Assembly (NCBI RefSeq): GCF_000515395.1
Contig: NZ_KI911782.1
Span: forward strand, 4,272,697-4,336,696
Direction of reading: 5' to 3'
Length of the DNA: 64,000 bases
Source of the DNA: Jiangella gansuensis DSM 44835
Lineage (GTDB): Bacteria > Actinomycetota > Actinomycetes > Jiangellales > Jiangellaceae
The notes under the pieces are model-generated. The model saw only the letters and a program-made list of their open reading frames with translations. It did no database searches and was not told the DNA's origin. The position numbers and the translations under genes were made by a program. Positions 1-8,353 of the stretch are shown here, in pieces (within the stretch, counting starts at the first letter, position 1; each line of letters begins with the position of its first letter).

Positions 1-20
1 AACGGTGGATCTTGGTCTTG
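1..20 (+). repeat. Left terminal inverted repeat of the IS256-like element
   Basis: The first bases, AACGGTGGATC then TTGGTCTTGG, match the reverse complement of 1333-1352 apart from one small indel and a substitution. The repeat may extend left of the window. Confidence 0.7.
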
Positions 21-57
21 GTCTGACACGCCGAGCAGGGGTGCTTGGCGGAAAGGA

Positions 58-1326
58 TTGATCTTGACCGAGACACTGGAGCCCGTGGCGGACGAGGTGG
101 ATCAGCAAGCGCTGGCCGAGCAGTTGCTGGCGCAGGCCAAGGAGCAGGGCGTCGATCTGGTGGGTCCGAACGGGCTGCTCAACCAGTTGACGAAGAACGT
201 GCTCGAGACCGCTCTGGAGGCGGAGATGAGCGAGCACTTGGGCTATGAGAAGCACGACCGGGCCGGGCGGGACAGCGGGAACTCGCGCAACGGGACCCGC
301 ACGAAGACGGTGCTGACTGAGATCGGGCCGGTCGAGATCGAGGTCCCCCGCGACACCGAGTCCTCGTTCGAACCGCAGATCGTGAAGAAGCGGCAGCGCC
401 GCCTGAACGGGATCGATGAGATCGTGTTGTCGCTGACTGCCAAAGGCCTGACCACCGGTGAGGTCGCCGCGCACTTCGACGAGGTCTACGGCGCGAAGGT
501 GTCCAAGGACACGATCTCCAGGATCACCGACAAGGTCGTCGGCGAGATGACCGAGTGGTGCGCCCGGCCACTGGAACGCGTATATCCGGTGATGTTCATC
601 GACGCCATTCACGTGAAGATCCGCGATGGTCAGGTCACCAGCCGCCCGATCTACGTCGCCATCGGCGTCACCGTGACCGGCGAGCGGGACATCCTCGGGC
701 TGTGGGCCGGCGACGGCGGTGAAGGCGCGAAGTTCTGGCTGCAGGTGCTGACCGAGATCAAGAACCGCGGCACCCAGGACGTGTGCATCGTGGTGTGCGA
801 CGGCTTGAAGGGGCTTCCCGAGGCGATCACCACCGTGTGGGAGCTCGCGATCGTGCAGACCTGCATCATCCACCTGCTGCGCAACACGTTCCGGTACGCC
901 TCCCGCCGGTACTGGGACCAGATGTCACGCGAGCTCAAACCGGTCTACACCGCACCTTCGGAGGCCGCGGCCAAAGAACGCTGGAACGAGTTCGCCGCCA
1001 GCTGGGGGCAGCAGTACCCGGCCATCGTGCGGTTGTGGGAGAACGCCTGGTCGGAGTTTGTGCCGTTCCTGGACTACGACCAGGAGATCCGGCGGGTGAT
1101 CTGCTCGACCAACGCGATCGAGTCGATCAACGCCCGCTACCGACGCGCGATCCGCGCCCGCGGACACTTCCCCACCGAACAGGCCGCCCTGAAGTGCCTC
1201 TACCTGGTGACCCGGTCGCTGGACCCGACCGGCCGAGGCCGGGCACGATGGGCCATGAGGTGGAAACCGGCCCTCAACGCGTTCGCGATCACGTTCGAAG
1301 GCCGCATCACACCAACCGGAAACTAG
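58..1326 (+). CDS. IS256-family (Mutator-type) DDE transposase
   Basis: This 422-residue protein has the usual length of IS256 transposases, which cut and paste their element through a DDE RNase H-like core. Visible motifs are the first catalytic Asp in VMFIDAIHVKIRDG, the second in VVCDGLKGLPEAI, and the Glu near the C-terminus in STNAIESINARYRRA. The N-terminal part (LLAQAKEQGVDLVGPNGLL, then EMSEHLGYEKHD) is typical of the family. No ATG is available. TTG at 58 opens the frame, but TTG at 64 sits better behind GGAAAGGA at 50-57. The frame shows no damage. Confidence 0.93.
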   Translation: MILTETLEPVADEVDQQALAEQLLAQAKEQGVDLVGPNGLLNQLTKNVLETALEAEMSEHLGYEKHDRAGRDSGNSRNGTRTKTVLTEIGPVEIEVPRDTESSFEPQIVKKRQRRLNGIDEIVLSLTAKGLTTGEVAAHFDEVYGAKVSKDTISRITDKVVGEMTEWCARPLERVYPVMFIDAIHVKIRDGQVTSRPIYVAIGVTVTGERDILGLWAGDGGEGAKFWLQVLTEIKNRGTQDVCIVVCDGLKGLPEAITTVWELAIVQTCIIHLLRNTFRYASRRYWDQMSRELKPVYTAPSEAAAKERWNEFAASWGQQYPAIVRLWENAWSEFVPFLDYDQEIRRVICSTNAIESINARYRRAIRARGHFPTEQAALKCLYLVTRSLDPTGRGRARWAMRWKPALNAFAITFEGRITPTGN

Positions 1327-1332
1327 CCGATG

Positions 1333-1352
1333 CCAAGACCGGATCCACCGTT
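1333..1352 (-). repeat. Right terminal inverted repeat of the IS256-like element
   Basis: CCAAGACCGGATCCACCGTT lies a few bases after the transposase stop and pairs with the left end at 1-21. It marks the right boundary of the insertion sequence. Confidence 0.7.
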
Positions 1353-1380
1353 AATCAGACACACCCGGCAAAGAATCTGG

Positions 1381-1512
1381 GCGCTTCAGTACAGCGCGTG
1401 GTGGAACGGGCAGTGGCATGACTGGTTCCGGGTCGGCGCCGCGAAGTTCCCGGCGGGGACGCCCGTCGCGGCCCTGTCGCGGAAGCCGAACCAGATGGAC
1501 CTGCATGTGCCG
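1381..1512 (+). pseudogene. Fragment of a lectin-like beta-propeller protein
   Basis: Translated rightward, this stretch gives YSAWWNGQWHDWFRVG, then KFPAGTPVAALSRKPNQMDL. That Trp-rich repeat unit is typical of PLL/fucolectin-type beta-propellers, which bind sugars. Only about one repeat survives. Its upstream part is cut by the IS256-like element and the motif is lost after about 1512, just before the stop of the leftward aminotransferase gene at 1552. The remnant has no start codon of its own. The assignment rests on motif resemblance only. Confidence 0.5.
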
Positions 1513-1551
1513 CCGACGAATGCGTGCATCATCCTGCCGTTTGTCGCCGGA

Positions 1552-2820
1552 TCACGAGGTTGCCGCTGTCCAGGTGGCGATGGCTGTCTCGAAGCGTTCG
1601 AGTGCGTCGGCGAGTTCCTGCGGGCCGTGGGCGGCGGATGTGTACCAGATGCCGCGGCCTGTGACCCAGATGCCGTGGTCGACGAGGTGGTGGGAGAATC
1701 GGTCGTACTGGGCGAGGTCGAGCTGCTGCAACGATCTCCAGTCGGAGACTGCCGCGGCGCCGAAGGAGAGGTGGAACGCGGCGGGAAAGCCGTGGACGTT
1801 GAGGGTGTAGCCGTGGTCGGCGGCGATGCGGGGGAGTTGCCGCATGAGTGTCGTGCCGTGGTCGTGGATTCGTTCATAGGGAGGGTTGTCGCGCAGCTGG
1901 GCGAGAGTGGCGATGACGGCTGCGGAACCGATGGCGTTGCCGTTCAGGGTGCCGGAGTGGTTGACGCCGCTGGTGACGATGCGCTCCATGATGTCGCCGC
2001 GTCCGGCGAATGCTGCCACCGGAACTCCACCGGCCATGGCCTTTCCGTACGTGGCCAGGTCGGGAGTGATCTGGAAGGCTTCGGCGCCGCCGCCGAGGGC
2101 AAGCCGGAACCCCGTGATGACCTCGTCGAAGATGAGGAGGGCGTCGTGGTCGGTAGTGGTCCGTCGGAGGTGTTCGAGGTAGCCGGGCTGGGGCGGGATC
2201 GCGCCGGCATTGATCATCGCCGGTTCGGTGATAATCGCGGCGATGTCGTCGCCGTAGAGCTTGAAGGCGGCGTCGACGGCGCTGGTGTCGTTCCAGGGGA
2301 TGACGATGGTGTGGTCCAGGTCACCGCGGAGCTGTCCGGCCGATGCCGGGCCCCAGCGGCCGTTGGTGGGTGCGAGGAGAACGTTGTCCAGCCATCCGTG
2401 GTACTGGCCCTCGAACCGCAGGATTCGGCTGCGGCCGGTGTGGGCACGGGCGAGGCGGATTGCGGCTTGGACGGCTTCGGTGCCGGTGACCGTGAAGCGG
2501 ACCATGTCGGCCCAGCCGATCGTCGAGAGCAGTGTCTCGGCGGCTTCCAGTTCCAGGCGGTGCTGACCGCCGAAGATGATGCCGTCGCGGCTGGCCCGAT
2601 CGACGGCGTCCAGCACCGGCGCCGGGGCATGACCGAGGAAGTTCGGGCCCTGGCCGAGAAGGTGGTCGACGTAGTCCTTGCCGTCCACGTCCCAGAGGCG
2701 CGCCCCCGCGGCCCGGGCGATGAATGTGCGCGGACCGGCCAGGCGGACGTTGGAATGCACGCCACCAGGCGTCGAGCTCTCGGCGCGGTCGAGGAGATCG
2801 GTCGAGGTCGTGAGAGTCAT
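1552..2820 (-). CDS. Class III aminotransferase, glutamate-1-semialdehyde aminomutase-like
   Basis: A 422-residue PLP enzyme of the class III aminotransferase/aminomutase fold. The start resembles HemL-type proteins (STPGGVHSNVR). FTVTGTEAVQAAIRLAR binds the cofactor phosphate, LLIFDEVITGFR holds the PLP-binding Asp, and YGKAMAGG holds the Schiff-base Lys. It is the last gene of a leftward six-gene operon and overlaps the creatininase gene by ATGA. It sits among sugar-acid catabolic genes rather than heme genes. A role in moving an amino group on a keto-sugar or semialdehyde is therefore more likely than heme synthesis (inference). Confidence 0.85.
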   Translation of the reverse strand: MTLTTSTDLLDRAESSTPGGVHSNVRLAGPRTFIARAAGARLWDVDGKDYVDHLLGQGPNFLGHAPAPVLDAVDRASRDGIIFGGQHRLELEAAETLLSTIGWADMVRFTVTGTEAVQAAIRLARAHTGRSRILRFEGQYHGWLDNVLLAPTNGRWGPASAGQLRGDLDHTIVIPWNDTSAVDAAFKLYGDDIAAIITEPAMINAGAIPPQPGYLEHLRRTTTDHDALLIFDEVITGFRLALGGGAEAFQITPDLATYGKAMAGGVPVAAFAGRGDIMERIVTSGVNHSGTLNGNAIGSAAVIATLAQLRDNPPYERIHDHGTTLMRQLPRIAADHGYTLNVHGFPAAFHLSFGAAAVSDWRSLQQLDLAQYDRFSHHLVDHGIWVTGRGIWYTSAAHGPQELADALERFETAIATWTAATS

Positions 2821-3623
2821 GATCCGTTCCGTCCGTGTCGGGTGGGCGTGGGCGACGTGCTGGAGTGGTGGAAGCCGACGATGAGCCGCGCGACGGCGCT
2901 GCTGATGGCCTGCAGGGCGACGGCGCCCACCTCGGGGTCGGCGTCCGCGGAGTCGTCCGAGCAGCCGGCGCTGGCGTGCCAGATATCCGGCCGGCGGATG
3001 GTCGCCGTGGTAGTCGCGAGCTCGGCTAGGGGTCGTGGGGCGCCCTCAGGTGGCGGTCGCCGCTCCAACCGCACCTGGCCGGGCGCGATGGCGAGCAGGC
3101 AGGACGTCTCGAAGCCACCGGCATGTCCCGGGACGGGGCCATCGACCGCGAGGTCCAGGGCGGCGAGCTCGTCGGCGGCGCAGGTCCAGTACGACGTGCC
3201 CGCGACGTGCAGATCGAGGCCGCGTTCGTACAGGAGCCGGTCTCCGACTGCCCGGACGGCGGCGTCGTTGCCGCCGTGGCCGTTGAGGAACAGCACCCGC
3301 CGGAATCCCGATGCGTGCAAGCTGGCGCCGATGTCGGTGAGAACCTCGAGGTAGGTGACCATCCCGAGGCTGACAGTTCCGCCGAACGGCAAGTGATGGT
3401 GGGCGAAGCCGAACGGCAGTGTGGGGGCGACGACGGCGGACGCGGCGGCTGCCGCTTCGGTCGCCGCTCGCTGGGCGATCTCGGACACGATGGCGGTGTC
3501 GGTGCAGACCGGTAGGTGTGGCCCATGCTGTTCGGTCGACCCGAGGGGGACTACCACCGTCGTGTCCGCCGCCATCGCGGCGAGGTCGTCACGGGTCAGG
3601 TGCTCCAACAGGACGGTGCTCAC
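2817..3623 (-). CDS. Creatininase-family amidohydrolase
   Basis: A 268-residue member of the creatininase/MftE/ArfB family, metal-dependent amidases that open lactams or cleave formamide-type bonds. The metal ligands appear intact: GSTEQHGPHLPVCTD gives Glu, His and Asp, FLNGHGGND gives His, and GHAGGFETS gives Glu. The chosen GTG start at 3623 forms a GTGA overlap with the upstream epimerase stop; an upstream extension of the frame is not conserved-looking. The stop overlaps the following aminotransferase start. The substrate cannot be read from sequence. An amide or lactam intermediate of the pathway is inferred. Confidence 0.85.
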   Translation of the reverse strand: MSTVLLEHLTRDDLAAMAADTTVVVPLGSTEQHGPHLPVCTDTAIVSEIAQRAATEAAAAASAVVAPTLPFGFAHHHLPFGGTVSLGMVTYLEVLTDIGASLHASGFRRVLFLNGHGGNDAAVRAVGDRLLYERGLDLHVAGTSYWTCAADELAALDLAVDGPVPGHAGGFETSCLLAIAPGQVRLERRPPPEGAPRPLAELATTTATIRRPDIWHASAGCSDDSADADPEVGAVALQAISSAVARLIVGFHHSSTSPTPTRHGRNGS

Positions 3624-4357
3624 GCGTTGCCCGTCCTTCCCGCGTCGGAGGAACGCCGGGCCCGAGGCCGCCAGCCCAGGTCCGCCTCGGTGGCGGACCA
3701 ATCCAGCGTGCGTCCGTCGGCGTCACCGGTCACGAGGTACGTGTGGAAGCCGGGCCGCGGATGCTCGAGCGCTGCGAGGTAGGCACTGGCGACGTCGCTG
3801 CCGGCGGTGACGACGTCGCGGAGGGGGGTATCGTCGGCCTGCCACTCGTCGTCGGGCATCGGACCGACCAGGCGCAGGGCGGTGATCGACATGCCGTTCC
3901 TGCGGGCGGCTGCGGCGCACACCTGCTCGCCGAGCCGTTTGGACAGGCCGTAGGTGTCGTCAGCGTCGGGCTCGGGACCCGCAGCGTGGTCAAGGGCCGT
4001 GTAGTCGGCGAACACCGAGGCCGAGCTCGTATGGACGATCTGCGTGATGCCGGCCTCCGCGGCCGCCCAGAGGGTCAGGTGGACGCCCGTGACGTTGACG
4101 TCGAAGTTCGACGCCGCCCACGCGGCGGTGGTGCCCCAGCCCTGTTTGGACCCCATGGCCAGATAGACGATCGCGTCCCGCTGGCGTACGGCGGCGCGCA
4201 GCGCGTCGGGGTCAGTCACACTGCCCGGTACGTACTCACCGAGCACCGGCTCCGGTGGCGGGACGATGTCGAACAGGAGCAACTCGTGCCGCTCGGCCAG
4301 CGCCGGCACGACCAGGCGGCCGACGTCCCCTGATCCTCCGATGACGAGGAGCCGCAT
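3620..4357 (-). CDS. Short NAD-dependent epimerase/dehydratase-family protein
   Basis: A 245-residue extended-SDR protein. The Rossmann motif is LLVIGGSGDVGRLV at the N-terminus. HTSSASVFADY supplies the Ser and YGLSK the Tyr-x-x-x-Lys pair. It is shorter than typical sugar-nucleotide epimerases (about 310 residues), so it resembles sugar dehydrogenases such as uronate dehydrogenase, which oxidise a sugar or uronic acid (inference). It is coupled by GTGA to the creatininase gene and lies one base from the Gfo/Idh gene. Confidence 0.8.
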   Translation of the reverse strand: MRLLVIGGSGDVGRLVVPALAERHELLLFDIVPPPEPVLGEYVPGSVTDPDALRAAVRQRDAIVYLAMGSKQGWGTTAAWAASNFDVNVTGVHLTLWAAAEAGITQIVHTSSASVFADYTALDHAAGPEPDADDTYGLSKRLGEQVCAAAARRNGMSITALRLVGPMPDDEWQADDTPLRDVVTAGSDVASAYLAALEHPRPGFHTYLVTGDADGRTLDWSATEADLGWRPRARRSSDAGRTGNA

Positions 4358-4358
4358 G

Positions 4359-5318
4359 TCATGCCTCCGTCGTGGTGCTGAGTCGATCGAGCGCGCGCAT
4401 CGTCGGCAACACGTCCTGGACGGTGCACTCTGGGCGGCGGCCGTGGACGATGGCGGTGAGAAAGTCCTCGTCCTGACGGGTCAACCCGGCCCGTTCCATC
4501 GCCGCCGCGCTGCCGCAGTCGGCGATGACGCCGTCGGGTGAGAGCAGGCGCGGGCCGTCGATCCGCAGCGTGATGCCCTCGGCGATGATCGTCAGGTCGC
4601 GGGCGGCGACCCGCGAGTGATACGACAAGGCGATGGTGGCGACACCGCCGCCCGGGGCGCACAGCACGATGCCGGCGTCCATCGGCCGGCCGCTACGTGG
4701 CCAGGCCGGGCCCAGCTGCCCGGTGACCGTGGCGTCGTCGGCCGCCAGCAACCACAGAGCAGCGTCGACCGTGTGTGCCCCGTGATGCCAGCGGACGTCG
4801 TCGGTCCAGGTCCGGCGCCGGCCAGCAACGCCGGTGTTCTCTTGGCGCAGCATCAGGGTGCGGGCGACGATGTGCCGGATTTCGAGCCGGCCCGCGTCGA
4901 CGAGTTCACGAACCTGCCGGTACGGCGAGCAGTACCGCAATGTGTGGGCGACCGCGACCTGCAGGCCGGAGCGCACGGCCGCGTCGGCGACGGCCTCTGC
5001 TTCCGCCAGGCTCATGCCGACCGGGATCTCGGTCAGCACGTGCAGGCCCGCGTTCAGCGCGGCGATCGTCTGGGCGGCGTGCGTTTCGTTGGGCGAGGCG
5101 ACGACGACGGCGTCGATACCGGGGTGTGCATACAATTCCTGGGCGCTGCCGTATGCCGTCGCGGTGCCAGCACCAGCGCCGGCGGTGTCCGCGAGCGCGG
5201 CGGCGCGCCCGTGGTCGGGATCCGCGACGCCGACGATCTCCGCGCCGGCGTCGCGCATGGCGATGGCATGCTGTTCGGCCATCGCGCCGGCGCCGACGAT
5301 GCCGATTCTGGTCCTCAT
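4359..5318 (-). CDS. Gfo/Idh/MocA-family oxidoreductase, atypical active site
   Basis: A 319-residue NAD(P)-dependent oxidoreductase of the type that oxidises sugars, inositols or sugar acids. IGIVGAGAMAEQHAIAM is the dinucleotide-binding loop and HTLRYCSPYRQVRELVD the usual second-domain entry. Where the family usually has Glu-Lys-Pro, this protein reads EIPVGMS, so the usual catalytic Lys is replaced by Ile. It may be altered or act on an unusual substrate. ATG at 5318 overlaps the upstream amidohydrolase stop by ATGA; the longer frame is rejected. Confidence 0.85.
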   Translation of the reverse strand: MRTRIGIVGAGAMAEQHAIAMRDAGAEIVGVADPDHGRAAALADTAGAGAGTATAYGSAQELYAHPGIDAVVVASPNETHAAQTIAALNAGLHVLTEIPVGMSLAEAEAVADAAVRSGLQVAVAHTLRYCSPYRQVRELVDAGRLEIRHIVARTLMLRQENTGVAGRRRTWTDDVRWHHGAHTVDAALWLLAADDATVTGQLGPAWPRSGRPMDAGIVLCAPGGGVATIALSYHSRVAARDLTIIAEGITLRIDGPRLLSPDGVIADCGSAAAMERAGLTRQDEDFLTAIVHGRRPECTVQDVLPTMRALDRLSTTTEA

Positions 5319-6097
5319 GGCGTGGTCCTGGGCCAGCCGAAGAGCTCCCGTGCCGCCCCGCCGAGGATCCACGTTCTGTCCGCGGCGGTCAGGTACGGCC
5401 GCTCGGTCACGTGCCGGACCGCGGCGGCGTAGTGGCCCGGCGCGGGATCGGGCTGGTTCCAGTCGCCGCCCCAGGTGATCCGGCGAGCACCGAACGCGGA
5501 CACGACATCGCGGAGAAACGGATCAGCATCCGGATACGGATAGGTGGCGCCGCTATTGGCGTAGAAGCCGGACCACATCGTGTACACGTGCGCGCGGTCG
5601 GCGAGACCGAGGAACCGGTCGAAGTCCGCTCTGTCGGCCGCCGCGTCGGGATACTGGGTGAACCCAACATGCTCCAGCCGGATCCTCAGGTGGGGGAGCT
5701 CGTCGACGAGCTCGACGAAGGCCGGACGCGCGATGTCGGACAGCGGGCCACGAACGCTCGCCACCAGACCGTGGGTTGCGATCGCCCGCCACACCGCCAG
5801 CGGGTCGGCACCGGGCGACCTCGTCGACGCCCACAGCCGGACTCCGACGAAGGCGCCCGTGCGCGCGAGCCGGCCCACCTGCTCTACCGCACCCGGTGTG
5901 TCCTGCTCGACCATGGCGACCGCGGCGAACCGGTCCGGCGCGCCGGTGACGCACCTGGTGAGGTAGCTGTTGTCCGGGTTGCCCACGAACTGCACCAGCA
6001 CCGCGTGTGTCACACCGGCACCAGCCATGGCCGGCACGTAGTCCTCGACCGGCGGATACTTCCACGGCCCCACGTGGACATGAGAATCGATGATCAC
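5315..6097 (-). CDS. Amidohydrolase-2 family TIM-barrel hydrolase
   Basis: A 260-residue metal-dependent hydrolase related to sugar lactonases and PDC-type hydrolases. The N-terminal IIDSHVHVG carries the HxH metal motif, RLEHVGF a further His, and WGGDWNQPDP near the C-terminus the metal Asp. GTG at 6097 is preferred because it makes a GTGA overlap with the upstream dehydrogenase stop; GTG at 6106 is the alternative. Next to two dehydrogenases, a sugar-lactone hydrolase is the natural guess (inference). Confidence 0.82.
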   Translation of the reverse strand: MIIDSHVHVGPWKYPPVEDYVPAMAGAGVTHAVLVQFVGNPDNSYLTRCVTGAPDRFAAVAMVEQDTPGAVEQVGRLARTGAFVGVRLWASTRSPGADPLAVWRAIATHGLVASVRGPLSDIARPAFVELVDELPHLRIRLEHVGFTQYPDAAADRADFDRFLGLADRAHVYTMWSGFYANSGATYPYPDADPFLRDVVSAFGARRITWGGDWNQPDPAPGHYAAAVRHVTERPYLTAADRTWILGGAARELFGWPRTTP

Positions 6098-6972
6098 GCT
6101 GGCCACTCCGTGATAGCCGTGGCCAGTGCCTGGGTGCCGCGGTCGCCGCCACGCTGCTGGCGCACCGTGTCGACCAGCTCGGTGACGAGTGTGGTGCCGG
6201 GGAGCTCGGTGTCGCCCGCGGCCTCGATCACCAGGCCGAGGTCCTTGCGGAGGTGATCGAGTTTGAATCCCGGTTCGAGGTCGCCCGCACGGAGGCGAGA
6301 CCAGACGAAGTCGAACAGCGGCGATCCGGCCACGCCCGGGCGGACGGACTCCGAGACTCGCTCCAGGTCCAGCCCGCCGCTGCTCGCCAGCACGAACGCC
6401 TCGCAGGCCGCGAGGGTCACACCCGCGACGAGTGTCTGGTTGACCAGCTTCGCCAACTGCCCGGACCCGGCCGGGCCCTGGTGGACGACAGTGCCGGCGA
6501 ATATGTCGAGCACCGGTCGAACTCGCCGCAGGCCATCGGCGTCGCCACCCACCATGACCGAGAGCGTGCCCGCCTGGGCGCCCGCCGGGCCGCCGCTGAC
6601 GGGCGCGTCCAACACGGTCACGCCGCGTTCGGCACCTGCTTCAGCGAGCCGGCGTGCCAACGCCGGGGCCGATGTGGTCATGTCGATCACCACCGTCCCG
6701 GCCGCCGCGTTCGCCAGCACGCCGTCCTCGCTCAGGTAGACCTGCTCGACATCAGCGGGCGCCGAGACGATCGTAACGACGACGTCGGCGTCGCGGACGG
6801 TATCGGCGACGGTGCCCGCGGGCTTGGCGCCGGCCGCCGCCAGAGCGTCGGACCGGCCCGCCGTGCGTACGAAGGCCCTGACGTCGTGACCACCGGCGAC
6901 GACGTGGCGCACCATGGGCATGCCCATGAGGCCGGTCCCGATCCAGCCGATCCGGAACGTGCTCGTGCTCAC
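6094..6972 (-). CDS. 3-hydroxyisobutyrate dehydrogenase-like / tartronate semialdehyde reductase-like enzyme
   Basis: A 292-residue beta-hydroxyacid dehydrogenase. The Rossmann loop is IGWIGTGLMGMPMVRHV, the substrate-binding motif DAPVSGGPAGAQAGTL, and the catalytic Lys lies in GSGQLAKLVNQTL. The family oxidises or reduces three- or four-carbon beta-hydroxyacids such as 3-hydroxyisobutyrate, tartronate semialdehyde or 4-hydroxybutyrate. It is the first gene of the leftward operon. A CCTAGG palindrome lies about 90 bases upstream (7061-7074). Confidence 0.88.
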   Translation of the reverse strand: MSTSTFRIGWIGTGLMGMPMVRHVVAGGHDVRAFVRTAGRSDALAAAGAKPAGTVADTVRDADVVVTIVSAPADVEQVYLSEDGVLANAAAGTVVIDMTTSAPALARRLAEAGAERGVTVLDAPVSGGPAGAQAGTLSVMVGGDADGLRRVRPVLDIFAGTVVHQGPAGSGQLAKLVNQTLVAGVTLAACEAFVLASSGGLDLERVSESVRPGVAGSPLFDFVWSRLRAGDLEPGFKLDHLRKDLGLVIEAAGDTELPGTTLVTELVDTVRQQRGGDRGTQALATAITEWPA

Positions 6973-7060
6973 TACGCGCCCTCCACGTTGCTGTGGCCGT
7001 TCAAGAACGCCGCTTCGAACCGTTCGACGCGGACGGAGCTACGATCCACATCCTAGAGGA

Positions 7061-7074
7061 AGGACCTAGGACCT
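7061..7074. promoter_or_regulatory. Candidate GntR operator, dehydrogenase operon
   Basis: AGGACCTAGGACCT is palindromic except for its fourth and eleventh bases. It sits 88 bases before the dehydrogenase start at 6972. It shares the CCTAGG core with sites in front of the other seven transcription units of the island. Confidence 0.65.
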
Positions 7075-7230
7075 GGCCACGTATTGTTCTGTTCGTTCCG
7101 GAATGGCCTGTCAGTGAGCGACCTCGGCTGAAGTCGACGGCTGAAGTCCACGTGGCAGGACGTGGTCACCGGCGCCGGTCTCGGAGAGCCGTGGTGCCCT
7201 TTCGTTCGCGGCAGCGAGAGTGCGCATGGC

Positions 7231-7244
7231 TTAACCTAAGACCT
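7231..7244. promoter_or_regulatory. Candidate GntR operator, SGNH hydrolase gene
   Basis: TTAACCTAAGACCT is a weaker copy: the right half CTAAGACCT is good and the left half degenerate. An overlapping second core CCTATG follows at 7242-7247. It lies about 70 bases before the ATG at 7314. Confidence 0.45.
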
Positions 7245-7313
7245 ATGTAGCCGATGGACTTCGCCGCCAGGGCAGATTCCGGATCAAAGCCACGCCGAGA
7301 AGGGCAACGATTG

Positions 7314-8345
7314 ATGCAGCTGAACGACACGACGGGGCGCCCAGCAGAGACAATCGACCTCCGGGACGACCGTGTGACGTGGGGCGGGACGATCGAGGTG
7401 GAACACGGGCCAGGGTGGTCGCGGGGCTGGCGACTGCCGCTCAGCCGGATCGAGCTCTTCCCCGGTGATGGGCTGCGCAGCCGGGCGGCGATGCAGGCCG
7501 GCGTCCGGCTGGAATTCAGTACCGACGCGACAGTGATCAGTGGCTCGGCGACCGTCATGGACGAGGCCGACGCGACGATCGTCGATCTGGTCGTCAAAGG
7601 CACGTATCTGGCGTCGGCTCCCGTCCTCGGTGACGGCTCCTTCACCTTCACGGGACTGGCCCCCGTCATGAAAGAGGTGGAGCTGTGGTTGCCGCAGTAC
7701 GGAGACGTCCGGCTCACGAGCCTGGCGGTGAACGCCGGTGCGGACGTCCGGCGGAGTCCCGACACAGACCGTCCCCGGTTGGTGACGTACGGCAGCTCCA
7801 TCACGCAGTGCCGGGCCGCGGCGTCGCCGTCGAGAACGTGGCCGGCGCTCGTGGCAGCAGACCTGGGCATGGACCTGACCTGTCTGGGTTTCGGCAGCGA
7901 ATGCCACGTGGATCCGATGATCGCTCGCCTCATCCGGGACCGGCCGGCCGACCTCGTCGTCACCTGCCTGGGGATCAACGTCTACGGTTCCGGCACGTTC
8001 ACCGAGCGGTCGTTCCTCCCGGCCGTGCTGGGTTTCCTGAGCACCGTCCGAGACGGCCATCCCGGTACGCCGATCGTTGTGATCTCACCGATCGTCAGTC
8101 CGGATCGCGAAGCCGTGGCCGGACCCACCGGCATGACCTTGGCGGAGCTGAGGTCATATGTCGAGGAGGCCGTCGCCCTACTGGCGGAGCACGACGACGG
8201 CCTCCACCTGATCCGCGGGCTCGAGGCGTTCGGGCCGGACCAGGCGCATCTACTCCATGACGGCCTGCACCCCGGCCCCGACGGATACGTTCAGCTGGCC
8301 CGGTCAATTCTCGGCCGGTTGCGCGTAGTCCTCGACGGCGGCTGA
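7314..8345 (+). CDS. SGNH/GDSL-type hydrolase (sugar deacetylase-like)
   Basis: A 343-residue two-domain protein. Residues from about 20 to 145 form a beta-rich N-terminal domain. The SGNH domain follows: the Ser block is TYGSSIT, a Gly-x-Asn block appears as LGINVYG, and the C-terminal Asp/His block is DGLHPGPDGY. The family removes acyl, often acetyl, groups from sugars. There is no signal peptide, so it acts in the cytoplasm. ATG at 7314 is chosen behind AGAAGGG at about 7298; an upstream start at 7254 lacks a good site. The gene is alone and convergent with the DUF4838 gene. Confidence 0.85.
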   Translation: MQLNDTTGRPAETIDLRDDRVTWGGTIEVEHGPGWSRGWRLPLSRIELFPGDGLRSRAAMQAGVRLEFSTDATVISGSATVMDEADATIVDLVVKGTYLASAPVLGDGSFTFTGLAPVMKEVELWLPQYGDVRLTSLAVNAGADVRRSPDTDRPRLVTYGSSITQCRAAASPSRTWPALVAADLGMDLTCLGFGSECHVDPMIARLIRDRPADLVVTCLGINVYGSGTFTERSFLPAVLGFLSTVRDGHPGTPIVVISPIVSPDREAVAGPTGMTLAELRSYVEEAVALLAEHDDGLHLIRGLEAFGPDQAHLLHDGLHPGPDGYVQLARSILGRLRVVLDGG

Positions 8346-8353
8346 ACCGGCCC

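Larger units (their letters stand above)
1..1352 (+). mobile_element. IS256-family insertion sequence, apparently complete
   Basis: One transposase gene is framed by imperfect terminal inverted repeats: AACGGTGGATCTTGGTCTTGG at the left edge and, as reverse complement of 1333-1352, AACGGTGGATCCGGTCTTGG at the right. The left repeat begins at base 1, so the true end or target duplication may lie outside the window. The right end is followed directly by a fragment of a lectin-like coding sequence, suggesting insertion into or beside that gene. The transposase frame is intact, so the element may be active. A decayed fragment of a related element lies at 43190-43433. Confidence 0.85.
6973..7313. 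promoter_or_regulatory. Divergent promoter region between the dehydrogenase operon and the SGNH hydrolase gene
   Basis: About 340 bases without a convincing gene. They hold two copies of the island-wide palindrome, one near each outward gene (7061-7074 and 7231-7244), plus a half-site-like TCCTAGAGGA at 7051-7060. No further structure was recognised. Confidence 0.6.

Noticed and set aside
1552-2820. True heme-pathway glutamate-1-semialdehyde aminomutase (hemL)
   Set aside because: The gene is coupled to catabolic genes in an operon with the island operator; the fold is shared by many aminotransferases, so the heme role is not supported.
1330-3354. A 674-codon rightward open frame
   Set aside because: Only its first 60 codons carry lectin-like sequence. 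The rest is antisense to the aminotransferase and creatininase genes, whose motifs are unmistakable.
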